Origin: an uncultured Pleurocapsa sp.
GTDB taxonomy: Bacteria; Cyanobacteriota; Cyanobacteriia; Cyanobacteriales; Xenococcaceae
DNA: 7,029 bases
Direction of reading: 5' to 3'
Assembly (NCBI GenBank): GCA_937884735.1
Contig: CAKZYI010000018.1
Coordinates: forward strand, 1-7,029
Translations under genes and position numbers: made by a program
Shown here: one piece after another, positions 1 through 5,856 of the stretch
How the letters are laid out: each line of letters starts with the position of its first letter
Numbering within the stretch: the stretch's first letter is position 1
The notes under the pieces: generated by a model
The model's database searches: none
What the model was told of the DNA's origin: nothing
Seen by the model: only the letters and a program-made list of their open reading frames with translations

Positions 1-453
1 AATAGAAGTTCGTTTGGCTAGCTTTTTACCTTCTGGCAAAATGATACTAACAACTATTTTCTCATCAGGACTTAATAAAGGTGCTAGATTCTCTTCGATT
101 AATTTTTCTGCGTAACTATATATAGCGGCTCGATCTTGGTTGTTTTTTTGAATACCAATTCCTTCACCTCCCTGAATGGTAATAGCCTTAGCTAATTCAT
201 TATCATTTGAGCTTACCTTAGCCCAAATGGGGGTATGGCGGGTGATGTCCAAGTGATCGCCTGGATCGCTGCGTGGTATGGCGATCGCCGTATTAGAATC
301 TATAATAGCTACCTGTTCGATTGCAATATCTACTATGCGAGCTGGCTTGATTAAATTGACTGTGACAGTTTCACCTACAAGGTTTTGATGAAGATGGCGC
401 AATGCTGCGATCGCGCTAGCGCAGGCGAAAACAGGTAGAGTATATCCAGACAT
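1..453 (-). CDS. cbiD: CbiD, cobalt-precorrin-5B (C1)-methyltransferase; N-terminal part, gene runs off the left edge
   Basis: An open frame of 151 codons runs on the minus strand from ATG at 453 to base 1 with no stop, so the 3' part lies outside the window. CbiD is a cytosolic SAM-dependent enzyme of the anaerobic (early cobalt insertion) cobalamin pathway. It methylates C-1 of cobalt-precorrin-5B. Family signatures read from the translation are the N-terminal SGYTLPVFACASAIAAL (residues 2-18), RSDPGDHLDITRHTPIWA (61-78), TIQGGEGIGI (92-101) and PEGKKLAKRT (140-149). Full-length family members are roughly 350-380 residues, so about 40% is present. The ATG at 453 fits the usual CbiD beginning just before GYTLPVFA; no clear Shine-Dalgarno precedes it. 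The upstream receiver/BON gene ends 70 bp away on the same strand, so co-transcription is possible but unproven. No cobalamin riboswitch is evident in that gap. Identification rests on remembered family motifs. Confidence 0.92.
   Translation of the reverse strand, partial: MSGYTLPVFACASAIAALRHLHQNLVGETVTVNLIKPARIVDIAIEQVAIIDSNTAIAIPRSDPGDHLDITRHTPIWAKVSSNDNELAKAITIQGGEGIGIQKNNQDRAAIYSYAEKLIEENLAPLLSPDEKIVVSIILPEGKKLAKRTSI
280..289. repeat. HIP1 palindrome (GGCGATCGCC), one of six in the window
   Basis: The HIP1 core GCGATCGC is at 281-288, inside cbiD. Further exact cores are at 407-414 (cbiD), 2085-2092 and 2299-2306 (tilS), 5364-5371 (reductase) and 6251-6258 (methyltransferase). All lie inside coding sequence, and the whole receiver/BON gene and the 2.1-kb kinase gene have none. 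HIP1 is the hallmark repeat of many cyanobacterial chromosomes and is the main evidence for the taxonomic call. Confidence 0.95.
407..422. repeat. HIP1 fused to a second palindrome (GCGATCGCGCTAGCGC)
   Basis: A HIP1 core at 407-414 overlaps by two bases a perfect 10-bp palindrome GCGCTAGCGC at 413-422. The 16 bases encode part of the Ala-rich N-terminal segment of CbiD (around residues 11-16), so a GC-rich palindromic patch sits in otherwise AT-rich DNA without breaking the frame. Confidence 0.7.
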
Positions 454-523
454 AAAGAGAATGTAGAGAGGCAATAACTGATTCTACAACTTTCTTGAGA
501 TGGACTCTTGTCTTTGGTAACAT

Positions 524-1543
524 CTAGTTTTGTGAACCCAACAGTTCTTTTTGCGCTCTTTGCTCGATCGCAACCTGGCTGCTATATACCTTGGCTACTC
601 CAGTCACTTCCATTGCCAAATTTTCCATTCGTCTTAGAAGATCTGTGTTGGGTATTTTTCCTGTCAGAATAATGGCATCGTCTTCTTGAGCGACATACAC
701 AGTAGAAATGTCGGTTAGTATGGGGTCTTTTTCAAATTCTTTGGCGACTCTTTCGGCAATGCCACTAAGACTAAATTCGCCGTTTAAACCAATTCTTTCA
801 CTAGGAATTACACTAGCTTGAATAGCATTTGTTTTATTGTAAAGTTTAAAAAAGCATAGAGTGATTAAAGGTATGGATATTAACCACATCAATCCCATGA
901 ACCATATAGACCTGGTCATATTAGAAAGACTCTGCTTTATTTTAGGCAGTTCTTGTTGACTATTATCCAAATTGTTGCGTAGTTTGCCAATTTCTTCTTG
1001 CTGCTGACGAGAGATGAGTTGCAAGCTTGAAATAGTACGTTGGGGTTTAAAACTGCTTTGTTTGGGTTGATATGAACTTGGCGTTTTGCGGTGTATTGTT
1101 CCTTTTAGTTTACTTATAACTACACCCGAATCTGTGTAAACCAACAGCTTTTCCAATAATCCTGGAGAGATTTGAGTGTATCCCTTATTTATGCTGCGGA
1201 TCGCTTCGGCAATATCTTTAGTCCCTGAATCTTTCAATAAATAACCTTTTGCTCCTACTGCCAAAGACTTAGTTACATATTCATCGCTGTCGTAAGAGGT
1301 CAAAATTACAACTTTAGTTTGAGGAAAGTTCTTAGTAATTTGTTCTGTTGCACCTGCTCCGTCTAAACCAGGCATTTCCATATTCATAACTACAACATCT
1401 GGTTGCAATTGTTCTACTTGTTTAATGGCTGCAATACCATTACTAGCAGTTCCCACGATTTCTAGATCTTGTTCTGGTTCTAGGGCTACTTTTAATGCTT
1501 CTCTCACCATTTTTTGATCGTCAACTAGCAAAATATTAATCAT
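524..1543 (-). CDS. Membrane-anchored receiver-domain protein with C-terminal BON domain (no DNA-binding domain; phosphoacceptor Asp replaced by Asn)
   Basis: The protein has 339 residues. Residues 2-120 form a NarL/FixJ-type CheY-like receiver: acidic pair D8-D9, conserved Thr at 82 (ILTSYD) and Lys104 (YLLKD). The aspartate expected after VVVM is Asn54 (codon AAT), so normal phosphorylation there is not expected. A polar linker with a Gln/Glu/Leu-rich, probably coiled segment (about 172-208) leads to one hydrophobic span, about 213-233 (from SIWFMGLMW to LCFF). Residues about 258-326 match a BON domain (IAERVAKEFEKDP near the start, TGVAKVYSSQVAI near the end), a fold linked to membrane or periplasmic binding. 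There is no LuxR-type HTH. Inferred topology: receiver in the cytosol, BON domain across the membrane. The ATG at 1543 gives MINILLVDDQ, the canonical receiver start; no Shine-Dalgarno is visible. It may signal by protein interaction rather than transcription. A sensor kinase gene lies 1.4 kb away beyond tilS. The function is unknown. Confidence 0.9.
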   Translation of the reverse strand: MINILLVDDQKMVREALKVALEPEQDLEIVGTASNGIAAIKQVEQLQPDVVVMNMEMPGLDGAGATEQITKNFPQTKVVILTSYDSDEYVTKSLAVGAKGYLLKDSGTKDIAEAIRSINKGYTQISPGLLEKLLVYTDSGVVISKLKGTIHRKTPSSYQPKQSSFKPQRTISSLQLISRQQQEEIGKLRNNLDNSQQELPKIKQSLSNMTRSIWFMGLMWLISIPLITLCFFKLYNKTNAIQASVIPSERIGLNGEFSLSGIAERVAKEFEKDPILTDISTVYVAQEDDAIILTGKIPNTDLLRRMENLAMEVTGVAKVYSSQVAIEQRAQKELLGSQN

Positions 1544-1554
1544 ATTAAAGTTAG

Positions 1555-1574
1555 TAAATAAATAAATAAATAAA
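1555..1574. repeat. (TAAA)5 tetranucleotide tract ahead of the receiver/BON start codon
   Basis: Five uninterrupted TAAA units occupy 1555-1574, followed by a further A-rich stretch to about 1584. In the sense of the minus-strand gene this is a TTTA tract ending 11 bases before the ATG, where a Shine-Dalgarno would normally be. It could be simple AT-rich leader DNA or a slippage-prone tract affecting translation. Confidence 0.7.
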
Positions 1575-1628
1575 AAAATAAAAACTAATTAATTATCGAA
1601 GAATAGAGAGCATTCGATTGCACTAGTT

Positions 1629-1651
1629 ATTACTTATATATAATTACTTAT
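1629..1651. promoter_or_regulatory. Direct repeat ATTACTTAT x2, possible regulator site
   Basis: Two exact copies of ATTACTTAT lie at 1629-1637 and 1643-1651 (14-bp period), with the palindrome TTATATATAA at 1634-1643 joining them. The site is 86-108 bp upstream of the receiver/BON start codon. Position and repetition would suit a protein-binding site, but in DNA this AT-rich a chance repeat is quite possible. Confidence 0.2.
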
Positions 1652-1752
1652 GTGTTTTTTGATTGTAAATTCCTTTACTAAATCTTCATTCCTATATTAA
1701 GGCTTTCTTTATATTGATTTAGCTCAGACAGCTAATTTCGACTTTTTTTCAG

Positions 1753-1758
1753 TATAAT
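1753..1758 (+). promoter_or_regulatory. Candidate -10 box (TATAAT) for tilS
   Basis: A perfect TATAAT hexamer lies about 155 bp ahead of the tilS ATG. No convincing -35 hexamer sits 16-18 bp upstream. Many cyanobacterial promoters lack a -35, but AT-rich sequence also produces such hexamers by chance. Confidence 0.25.
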
Positions 1759-1821
1759 CACGTAGTAATTAATAGCTACTCAACAATTTATTTAACATCA
1801 GTACATCATAAAATGAATTGA

Positions 1822-1887
1822 ATATTTTGTTTTAAAATATGTTTTTAACGCTTAAATTGAGCGTACAAATCTGAATTTTATCAGATT
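1822..1887 (+). promoter_or_regulatory. Three consecutive small hairpins in the presumed tilS leader
   Basis: Three inverted repeats follow one another. ATATTTT/AAAATAT is at 1822-1828 and 1834-1840 (5-nt loop). ACGCT/AGCGT is at 1848-1852 and 1860-1864 (7-nt loop). AATCTGA/TCAGATT is at 1868-1874 and 1881-1887 (6-nt loop). The last stem is followed by a six-T run (1892-1897) and ends 26 bases before the tilS ATG. The run resembles a weak intrinsic terminator or attenuator, but the stems are short and AT-rich, so stability is doubtful. Confidence 0.35.
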
Positions 1888-1913
1888 GAAATTTTTTGTA
1901 TTTCACAATAATT

Positions 1914-2882
1914 ATGCCTCAAATTTATTGGACGACACTCCACAGTAGATTACATCAGACATTACGAAAAAAATCTCTTTTGCCAGCAGGATCGAAGATT
2001 CTAATTGCAGTATCAGGAGGACAAGATTCTCTTTGTTTAGGAAAACTGTTATTAGATTTAAGCCTCAAATGGGACTGGGAAATTGCGATCGCCCATTGCG
2101 ATCATCAATGGTCAACAGACGAAGGAATTGCCGAACGAGTATCAGAAGTGGCAACTTCCTGGCAATTGCCATTTTATCTAAAAGTGGCACAAGCTCTCAA
2201 AGAAACCGAAGCCGCAGCCAGGAAATGGCGTTATCAGGCTTTGATAGAAATTGCTCAAGAGCAAAACTTTGATTGCATCGTTACAGGACATACTAAAAGC
2301 GATCGCGCAGAAACTTTTTTATATAATTTGATTCGTGGTGCAGGAGGAGATGGATTAAGCGCATTGAGTTGGAAGCGGTCTTTAAATCAAGAAATAGATT
2401 TAGTTCGCCCAATTTTAAATATATATCGCCAAGAAACTCTAGAATTCTGCCATCAGTTTGATTTGCCTATATGGTTTGATACGGTCAATGAAGACAAGAA
2501 GTATGCGCGCAATCGAATCCGCGGTGATTTAATTCCTTATTTACAGAATAACTTTAATCCTAAAGTAGAAAACGCTCTTGCTCAAACAGCAGAATTGTTA
2601 AAAGGCGATGTTGAATTTCTTGAGGCGATTGCTCAAGAGCTATTGGAAAAGGCTCAAGAAAAAAATCAATTAAACCGACCAATTTTACGTGATGCGCCCC
2701 TTGCTATACAACGTCGGGCTATTCGACAGTTTTTACCAAAGGTAATGTCTAAACAAGCTAATTTTGAGCAAATTGAGACAGTAGTAGAGCTAGTTACCGC
2801 CCCCAATAAAAGCCGTACTTCTACACTACCAGGTGGTGCGATCGGTGAGGTTGATGGAGACTGGATTATTTTTAGCTATTAG
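1914..2882 (+). CDS. tilS: tRNA(Ile)-lysidine synthetase TilS
   Basis: TilS ligates lysine to C34 of the CAU anticodon of tRNA-Ile2 using ATP, changing both its amino-acid identity and its codon recognition from AUG to AUA. It is cytosolic and normally essential. From the ATG at 1914 the product has 322 residues, the short form common in cyanobacteria. The N-type ATP pyrophosphatase P-loop is SGGQDS (34-39). Other family signatures are HCDHQW (61-66), VTGHTKSDRAET (123-134), RGAGGDGLSAL (141-151) and KKYARNRIRGDLIP (195-208). A helical TilS-type tRNA-recognition region follows to the end. A TTG at 1896 would add six residues (MYFTII), but the ATG matches the usual N-terminus better; neither has a clear Shine-Dalgarno. 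The gene carries two HIP1 sites and converges on the kinase gene, with 45 bp between stops and no obvious terminator hairpin there. Confidence 0.96.
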   Translation: MPQIYWTTLHSRLHQTLRKKSLLPAGSKILIAVSGGQDSLCLGKLLLDLSLKWDWEIAIAHCDHQWSTDEGIAERVSEVATSWQLPFYLKVAQALKETEAAARKWRYQALIEIAQEQNFDCIVTGHTKSDRAETFLYNLIRGAGGDGLSALSWKRSLNQEIDLVRPILNIYRQETLEFCHQFDLPIWFDTVNEDKKYARNRIRGDLIPYLQNNFNPKVENALAQTAELLKGDVEFLEAIAQELLEKAQEKNQLNRPILRDAPLAIQRRAIRQFLPKVMSKQANFEQIETVVELVTAPNKSRTSTLPGGAIGEVDGDWIIFSY

Positions 2883-2927
2883 TTATTTGGGCGTTGGTAA
2901 ATCTTGGTATTATTTGATTGTTATCTG

Positions 2928-5021
2928 TCAACTATTAACTGTAGCTTTTGCCAAGGGCAAGGATATTTTAACTGTTGTTCCTTTGTTTTCTCCTGCACTA
3001 TACAAAGATATAGTTCCATTCATTAACTCAATTAAATTGCGAGAAATGGCTAAACCTAATCCCGTGCCACCAAATTTTCTGGTTGTTGACCCATCTACCA
3101 TCACAAAAGGATTAAATAATTTATCTTGTTGGCTTTTTTCAATACCAATGCCTGTATCTTCCACAATAATTTCTACTTCTAAATTGTCTAAATCTGGCTG
3201 TTCGCTCGATAAATTTTGTAGATCGCTAGAAGACAAATCATTATTTTTTACTTCTAAAAGATCGCTCCGATAAAAATCATTGCTAGACAATGTTTGCAAA
3301 TTGCTGTGATGAATTTTTGATTCGGATAAATATTGATAGTCGTCTGTTTTTAAGCTCTGAGCTTTAGCTTTCGTGGTAACACGGACTGATACTGTACCTT
3401 GATCGGTAAATTTGACTGCATTACTCACTATATTGATTAACACTTGTTTCAACTTAGCTGCATCTGCCAAAACATTCACACTTTCTTGCCATAAAGGAGT
3501 CTCTAAATGTAATTGTTTGTGTTGAATAGATACAAGATGTATGTCGATTACTTCGTTTAATATCTTCTTGAGATCAACTTTGTCAATATTTACGGATAAT
3601 TTACCTGCTTCAATTTTAGAAATATCCAAAACATCATTAATAATTCCTAATAAGTGAATTGCAGCATCATCTGCTTGCTGTAGAAATTCTTTTTCTTCTT
3701 CTTTATTGTCACAATAGCCATCTTTGACAATGCGAATACAGTTAATAATTCCATTGAGGGGAGTTCTAAGTTCGTGAGAGGTAGTTGCTAAAAACTCACT
3801 TTTTAATTTGTTAGCAGCTTGGGCTTCTTTCCATGCAGAAACAATTTCATCTCCCCAAGCTCTTAGTCGGCACACCATATCAAATAGAGCCACCGATAGC
3901 TGATTAAATTCTCTAATATGGAAATTTTCAGGAAGACGTTGAGAAACTATGCTATTGGATGTGTCGTTGCTACCATGTAAACTCTCTTCTCTCAAAGAAT
4001 AGTCTCTAATTTGTTCTAGGGGACGAGCTAATTCGCGAGACAGATAAAGAGTCACTAAAGAACTTGCAGCAATTAGTCCTAAAGTCATGCCCACTAAAGC
4101 CTGGCGGATGTCTTTTAGGGGTTCAAGAGCGGCATCTAGGGGACTTACTGCCAAGATAATCCATATTTCACCATCGCCTTGAGTGACAGGAGAAGGAAGA
4201 GAACTATATCCAGCAACTAACTCAACTCCATCAGTTTCTAAATAAAATAAATGCAAGAAGTCGGGTTTATCAGAGATCGCATTATCAAGTAAATTACCTA
4301 ATCTTTGTGCATCGGGCATTTGTTTGATGTTGCGTCCCACCCTTTGCACGAAAGGATGAGCCAAAATTGTTCCATCTTGATCGATAACTACAGGATAACC
4401 TTCCAAAGATCCTGGCTCAATAATTTCTTGTGTTAGGATAGCGGATTTAACACTCAAAGCATATTGAAGATCCCCTTTGCGATCATACACTGGAGCAGTA
4501 AGCCATAGCTTTAGTTGTCTGCGTAGAGGATTTTCGCTTGAGTCTTCCGAATCCCTTACCAAGGAAGTTGAAGGCAATAGTAGTTTGACATTGATTTCCG
4601 CAGCAGTTGTAAAAATTCTTTGTTTCTTTTTCTGCCAAGTACTGCTTTCTAATTCGGTAGACTCTTGACAAGTTGTACCAATAACTTCATTGCTATTGAG
4701 ATCTGTAAGTTGAGCGCACAAAATATCTGCGGGGAGAACTTCTTCTAGTTGAGAAATCAATAGATCGGGTTCTAGGGTATCCGAATTGTAAATTGCGCCA
4801 TCACTAGCACTGGCCAAATTATTACGTAAAGCTTCAATTGAATGCTTGAGTAAATCTCCTTTTCTGACTGCACTTTCGGTCAAATTTTGCCTAGCAGTCT
4901 CCAAAAAAGCCGAACGAGCCTTTCTGTAGGTTACATAAACTCCAATCAGCAAAATTGGCACGCTAACTAGAAGAATGCGTGAAAGTAATATACGTCTAAA
5001 AGAAGATTGACCTGGTGTCAT
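2928..5021 (-). CDS. Membrane-bound sensor histidine kinase with Cache-type sensor domain
   Basis: This 697-residue protein should autophosphorylate on His in response to an extracytoplasmic signal and pass the phosphate to an unidentified response regulator. A first membrane span covers about 12-30. An extracytoplasmic region (about 35-305) includes a Cache-like stretch YPVVIDQDGTILAHPFVQRV (209-228). A second span is about 308-327. A HAMP-like linker with LARPLEQIRDYS (331-342) follows, then a HisKA H-box SEFLATTSHELRTPLNGI (408-425) with catalytic His416. The ATPase domain has the N-box with Asn530/Asn534 (NIVSNAVKFTDQG), G1 DTGIGI (622-627), F-box KLFNPF (634-639) and G2 GGTGLGLAISRNL (651-663). 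No receiver or Hpt domain follows. About 65 extra residues (about 551-615) separate the N-box strand from G1 and contain a tandem repeat. No Shine-Dalgarno is visible at the ATG. No HIP1 site occurs in 2.1 kb. The ligand is not predictable. Confidence 0.95.
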   Translation of the reverse strand: MTPGQSSFRRILLSRILLVSVPILLIGVYVTYRKARSAFLETARQNLTESAVRKGDLLKHSIEALRNNLASASDGAIYNSDTLEPDLLISQLEEVLPADILCAQLTDLNSNEVIGTTCQESTELESSTWQKKKQRIFTTAAEINVKLLLPSTSLVRDSEDSSENPLRRQLKLWLTAPVYDRKGDLQYALSVKSAILTQEIIEPGSLEGYPVVIDQDGTILAHPFVQRVGRNIKQMPDAQRLGNLLDNAISDKPDFLHLFYLETDGVELVAGYSSLPSPVTQGDGEIWIILAVSPLDAALEPLKDIRQALVGMTLGLIAASSLVTLYLSRELARPLEQIRDYSLREESLHGSNDTSNSIVSQRLPENFHIREFNQLSVALFDMVCRLRAWGDEIVSAWKEAQAANKLKSEFLATTSHELRTPLNGIINCIRIVKDGYCDNKEEEKEFLQQADDAAIHLLGIINDVLDISKIEAGKLSVNIDKVDLKKILNEVIDIHLVSIQHKQLHLETPLWQESVNVLADAAKLKQVLINIVSNAVKFTDQGTVSVRVTTKAKAQSLKTDDYQYLSESKIHHSNLQTLSSNDFYRSDLLEVKNNDLSSSDLQNLSSEQPDLDNLEVEIIVEDTGIGIEKSQQDKLFNPFVMVDGSTTRKFGGTGLGLAISRNLIELMNGTISLYSAGENKGTTVKISLPLAKATVNS
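3189..3344 (-). repeat. Degenerate 39-bp (13-residue) tandem repeat, four units, inside the kinase ATPase domain
   Basis: Kinase residues 560-611 divide into four 13-residue units in register. They are DDYQYLSESKIHH (560-572), then SNLQTLSSNDFYR (573-585), then SDLLEVKNNDLSS (586-598), then SDLQNLSSEQPDL (599-611). The shared pattern is roughly S-D/N-L-Q-x-L-S-S-x-D/E. Units 2 and 4 match at about 19 of their first 30 bases by hand count, so the repeat is old or selected. The block is polar and acidic and lies between the strand after the N-box and G1. It is probably an exposed loop extension. Confidence 0.65.
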
Positions 5022-5118
5022 AAGAAAAGATCCAAGCGCAAGATTACACTATGTCTCGATTGTCGTATTTTAATCATATCCACTCAGACAATATTTGCCA
5101 TTCACACAGGTCAAAAAA

Positions 5119-5832
5119 TTGCTCCCAAAAACAAAAATCATAAATAATCGATTACACACTACTGCTATTGTAGCTATGACTGCCGACGGTAAAATTGCTG
5201 ATTATCAAAGTTCGGCTGCTCGTTTTGGTTCTCATAACGACAAGCTCCATTTAGAAAGACAAGTGTCTTTGGTAGACGGAGTTATTTTTGGTGCAAATAC
5301 TTTGAGAGCTTATGGTACTACTTTACCTGTATCCGATCCTCAACTGCTGGAAGAGAGGAAAAAGCGATCGCAATCTCCACAGCCAGTTCAGATTGTAGTT
5401 TCTAAGTCGGGCAATCTCAATCCTGCATGGCGATTTTTTCAACAAACAGTACCTCGATGGTTGTTAACCATTCCTGATGGTGCAAAATTGTGGCGAAATC
5501 TGCCAGAGTTTGAGCGTATTCTAATCACTAGTATTAAGGAGAATAATGCTTCTATTGACTGGATAGTTGCTTTTGAGCAATTACAACAATTGGGCTTGAA
5601 TCGATTAGCTATTTTAGGTGGAGGAGAATTAATTGCATCGCTAATGGCAATGAATCTTATTGACGAACTGTGGTTGACGGTTTGCCCAGTTATATTTGGG
5701 GGCAAAACTGCTCCAACTCCTGTTGGGGGTAAAGGATTTTTGCAATCAGAAGGCAAAAAACTCAAATTACTAGAGGTCAAACAGGTTGAAGCAGAACTTT
5801 TTCTTCATTATCAAGTTTTGAGAAATCAATAG
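5119..5832 (+). CDS. RibD C-terminal domain/DHFR-like reductase (stand-alone)
   Basis: This is a stand-alone homologue of the RibD/RibG C-terminal reductase. That fold uses NADPH to reduce the ribosylamino group of a pyrimidine riboflavin precursor, and it is related to dihydrofolate reductase. Numbered from TTG 5119 (237 residues), signatures are TAIVAMTADGKIAD (15-28), RFGSHNDKLHLERQ (35-48), VDGVIFGANTLRAYG (52-66), the nucleotide-binding ILGGGELIA (165-173) and ELWLTVCPVIFGGKTAPT (183-200). No deaminase domain is attached. No in-frame ATG precedes the core; the first ATG lies within AIVAMTADG. TTG 5119 has AGG eight bases upstream (5108-5110), so it is preferred; TTG 5095 would add eight residues. 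The gene diverges from the kinase across 97 bp and carries one HIP1 site. The substrate may differ from RibD's; the call is to the family only. Confidence 0.87.
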   Translation: MLPKTKIINNRLHTTAIVAMTADGKIADYQSSAARFGSHNDKLHLERQVSLVDGVIFGANTLRAYGTTLPVSDPQLLEERKKRSQSPQPVQIVVSKSGNLNPAWRFFQQTVPRWLLTIPDGAKLWRNLPEFERILITSIKENNASIDWIVAFEQLQQLGLNRLAILGGGELIASLMAMNLIDELWLTVCPVIFGGKTAPTPVGGKGFLQSEGKKLKLLEVKQVEAELFLHYQVLRNQ

Positions 5833-5835
5833 GAA

Positions 5836-5856
5836 AAGTTATTTAGTAAATAGCTT
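5836..5856. terminator. Near-perfect palindrome between convergent stops, possible bidirectional terminator
   Basis: AAGTTATTTA (5836-5845) and TAAATAGCTT (5847-5856) are inverted repeats with 9 of 10 Watson-Crick pairs and one G-T position, around a single central base. A hairpin would use about seven or eight pairs and a loop of about five. It begins four bases after the reductase stop and overlaps the last codons of the methyltransferase. On the minus strand it is followed by TTTT, and there is no T run on the plus side. AT-rich pairing makes it weak. Confidence 0.35.

Larger units (their letters stand above)
1544..1913. other. AT-rich divergent intergenic region between the receiver/BON gene and tilS
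   Basis: This is about 370 bp without a gene; all frames are interrupted and no tRNA-like arms were found. It must hold the 5' ends of two divergent transcripts. Its contents are a TAAA tract next to the receiver/BON start, a 9-bp direct repeat ATTACTTAT (1629-1637 and 1643-1651) flanking a TATATA-rich palindrome, a good -10 hexamer on the plus strand at 1753-1758, and three small hairpins just ahead of tilS. On the minus strand TTTACA (complement of 1664-1669) resembles a -35 box, but no good -10 hexamer lies 16-18 bp downstream of it. Confidence 0.6.

Noticed and set aside
454..523. Possible promoter or cobalamin riboswitch between the receiver/BON gene and cbiD
   Set aside because: 70 bp is too short for a B12 riboswitch and none of its conserved core was recognised; the best -35/-10 pair on the minus strand is poor and lies almost on the start codon.
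1544..1913. Search for a tRNA or other RNA gene near tilS
   Set aside because: No T-loop, anticodon arm or CCA-type end pattern could be found on either strand.
2033..2272. 79-codon plus-strand open frame inside tilS
   Set aside because: Lies in another frame over the well-supported TilS coding region; the product shows no recognisable motif.
2883..2927. Search for a terminator between the convergent tilS and kinase stops
   Set aside because: Only a 5-bp inverted match with a long loop and direct repeats such as GGTA were found; no stem-loop with a T run.
2833..3273. 146-codon plus-strand open frame
   Set aside because: Mostly antisense to the kinase C-terminal region, whose G1/G2 boxes are unambiguous; no motif of its own.
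4477..4671. Two short open frames on opposite strands inside the kinase sensor region
   Set aside because: Overlap the continuous kinase frame and show no protein-like features.
5051..5143. 30-codon ATG frame upstream of the reductase
   Set aside because: No recognisable peptide and it overlaps the better-supported TTG start of the reductase; kept only as a note on a possible frameshift.
5439..5780. 113-codon minus-strand open frame
   Set aside because: Antisense to the reductase gene, which contains clear family motifs; Pro/Asn-rich translation typical of a shadow frame.
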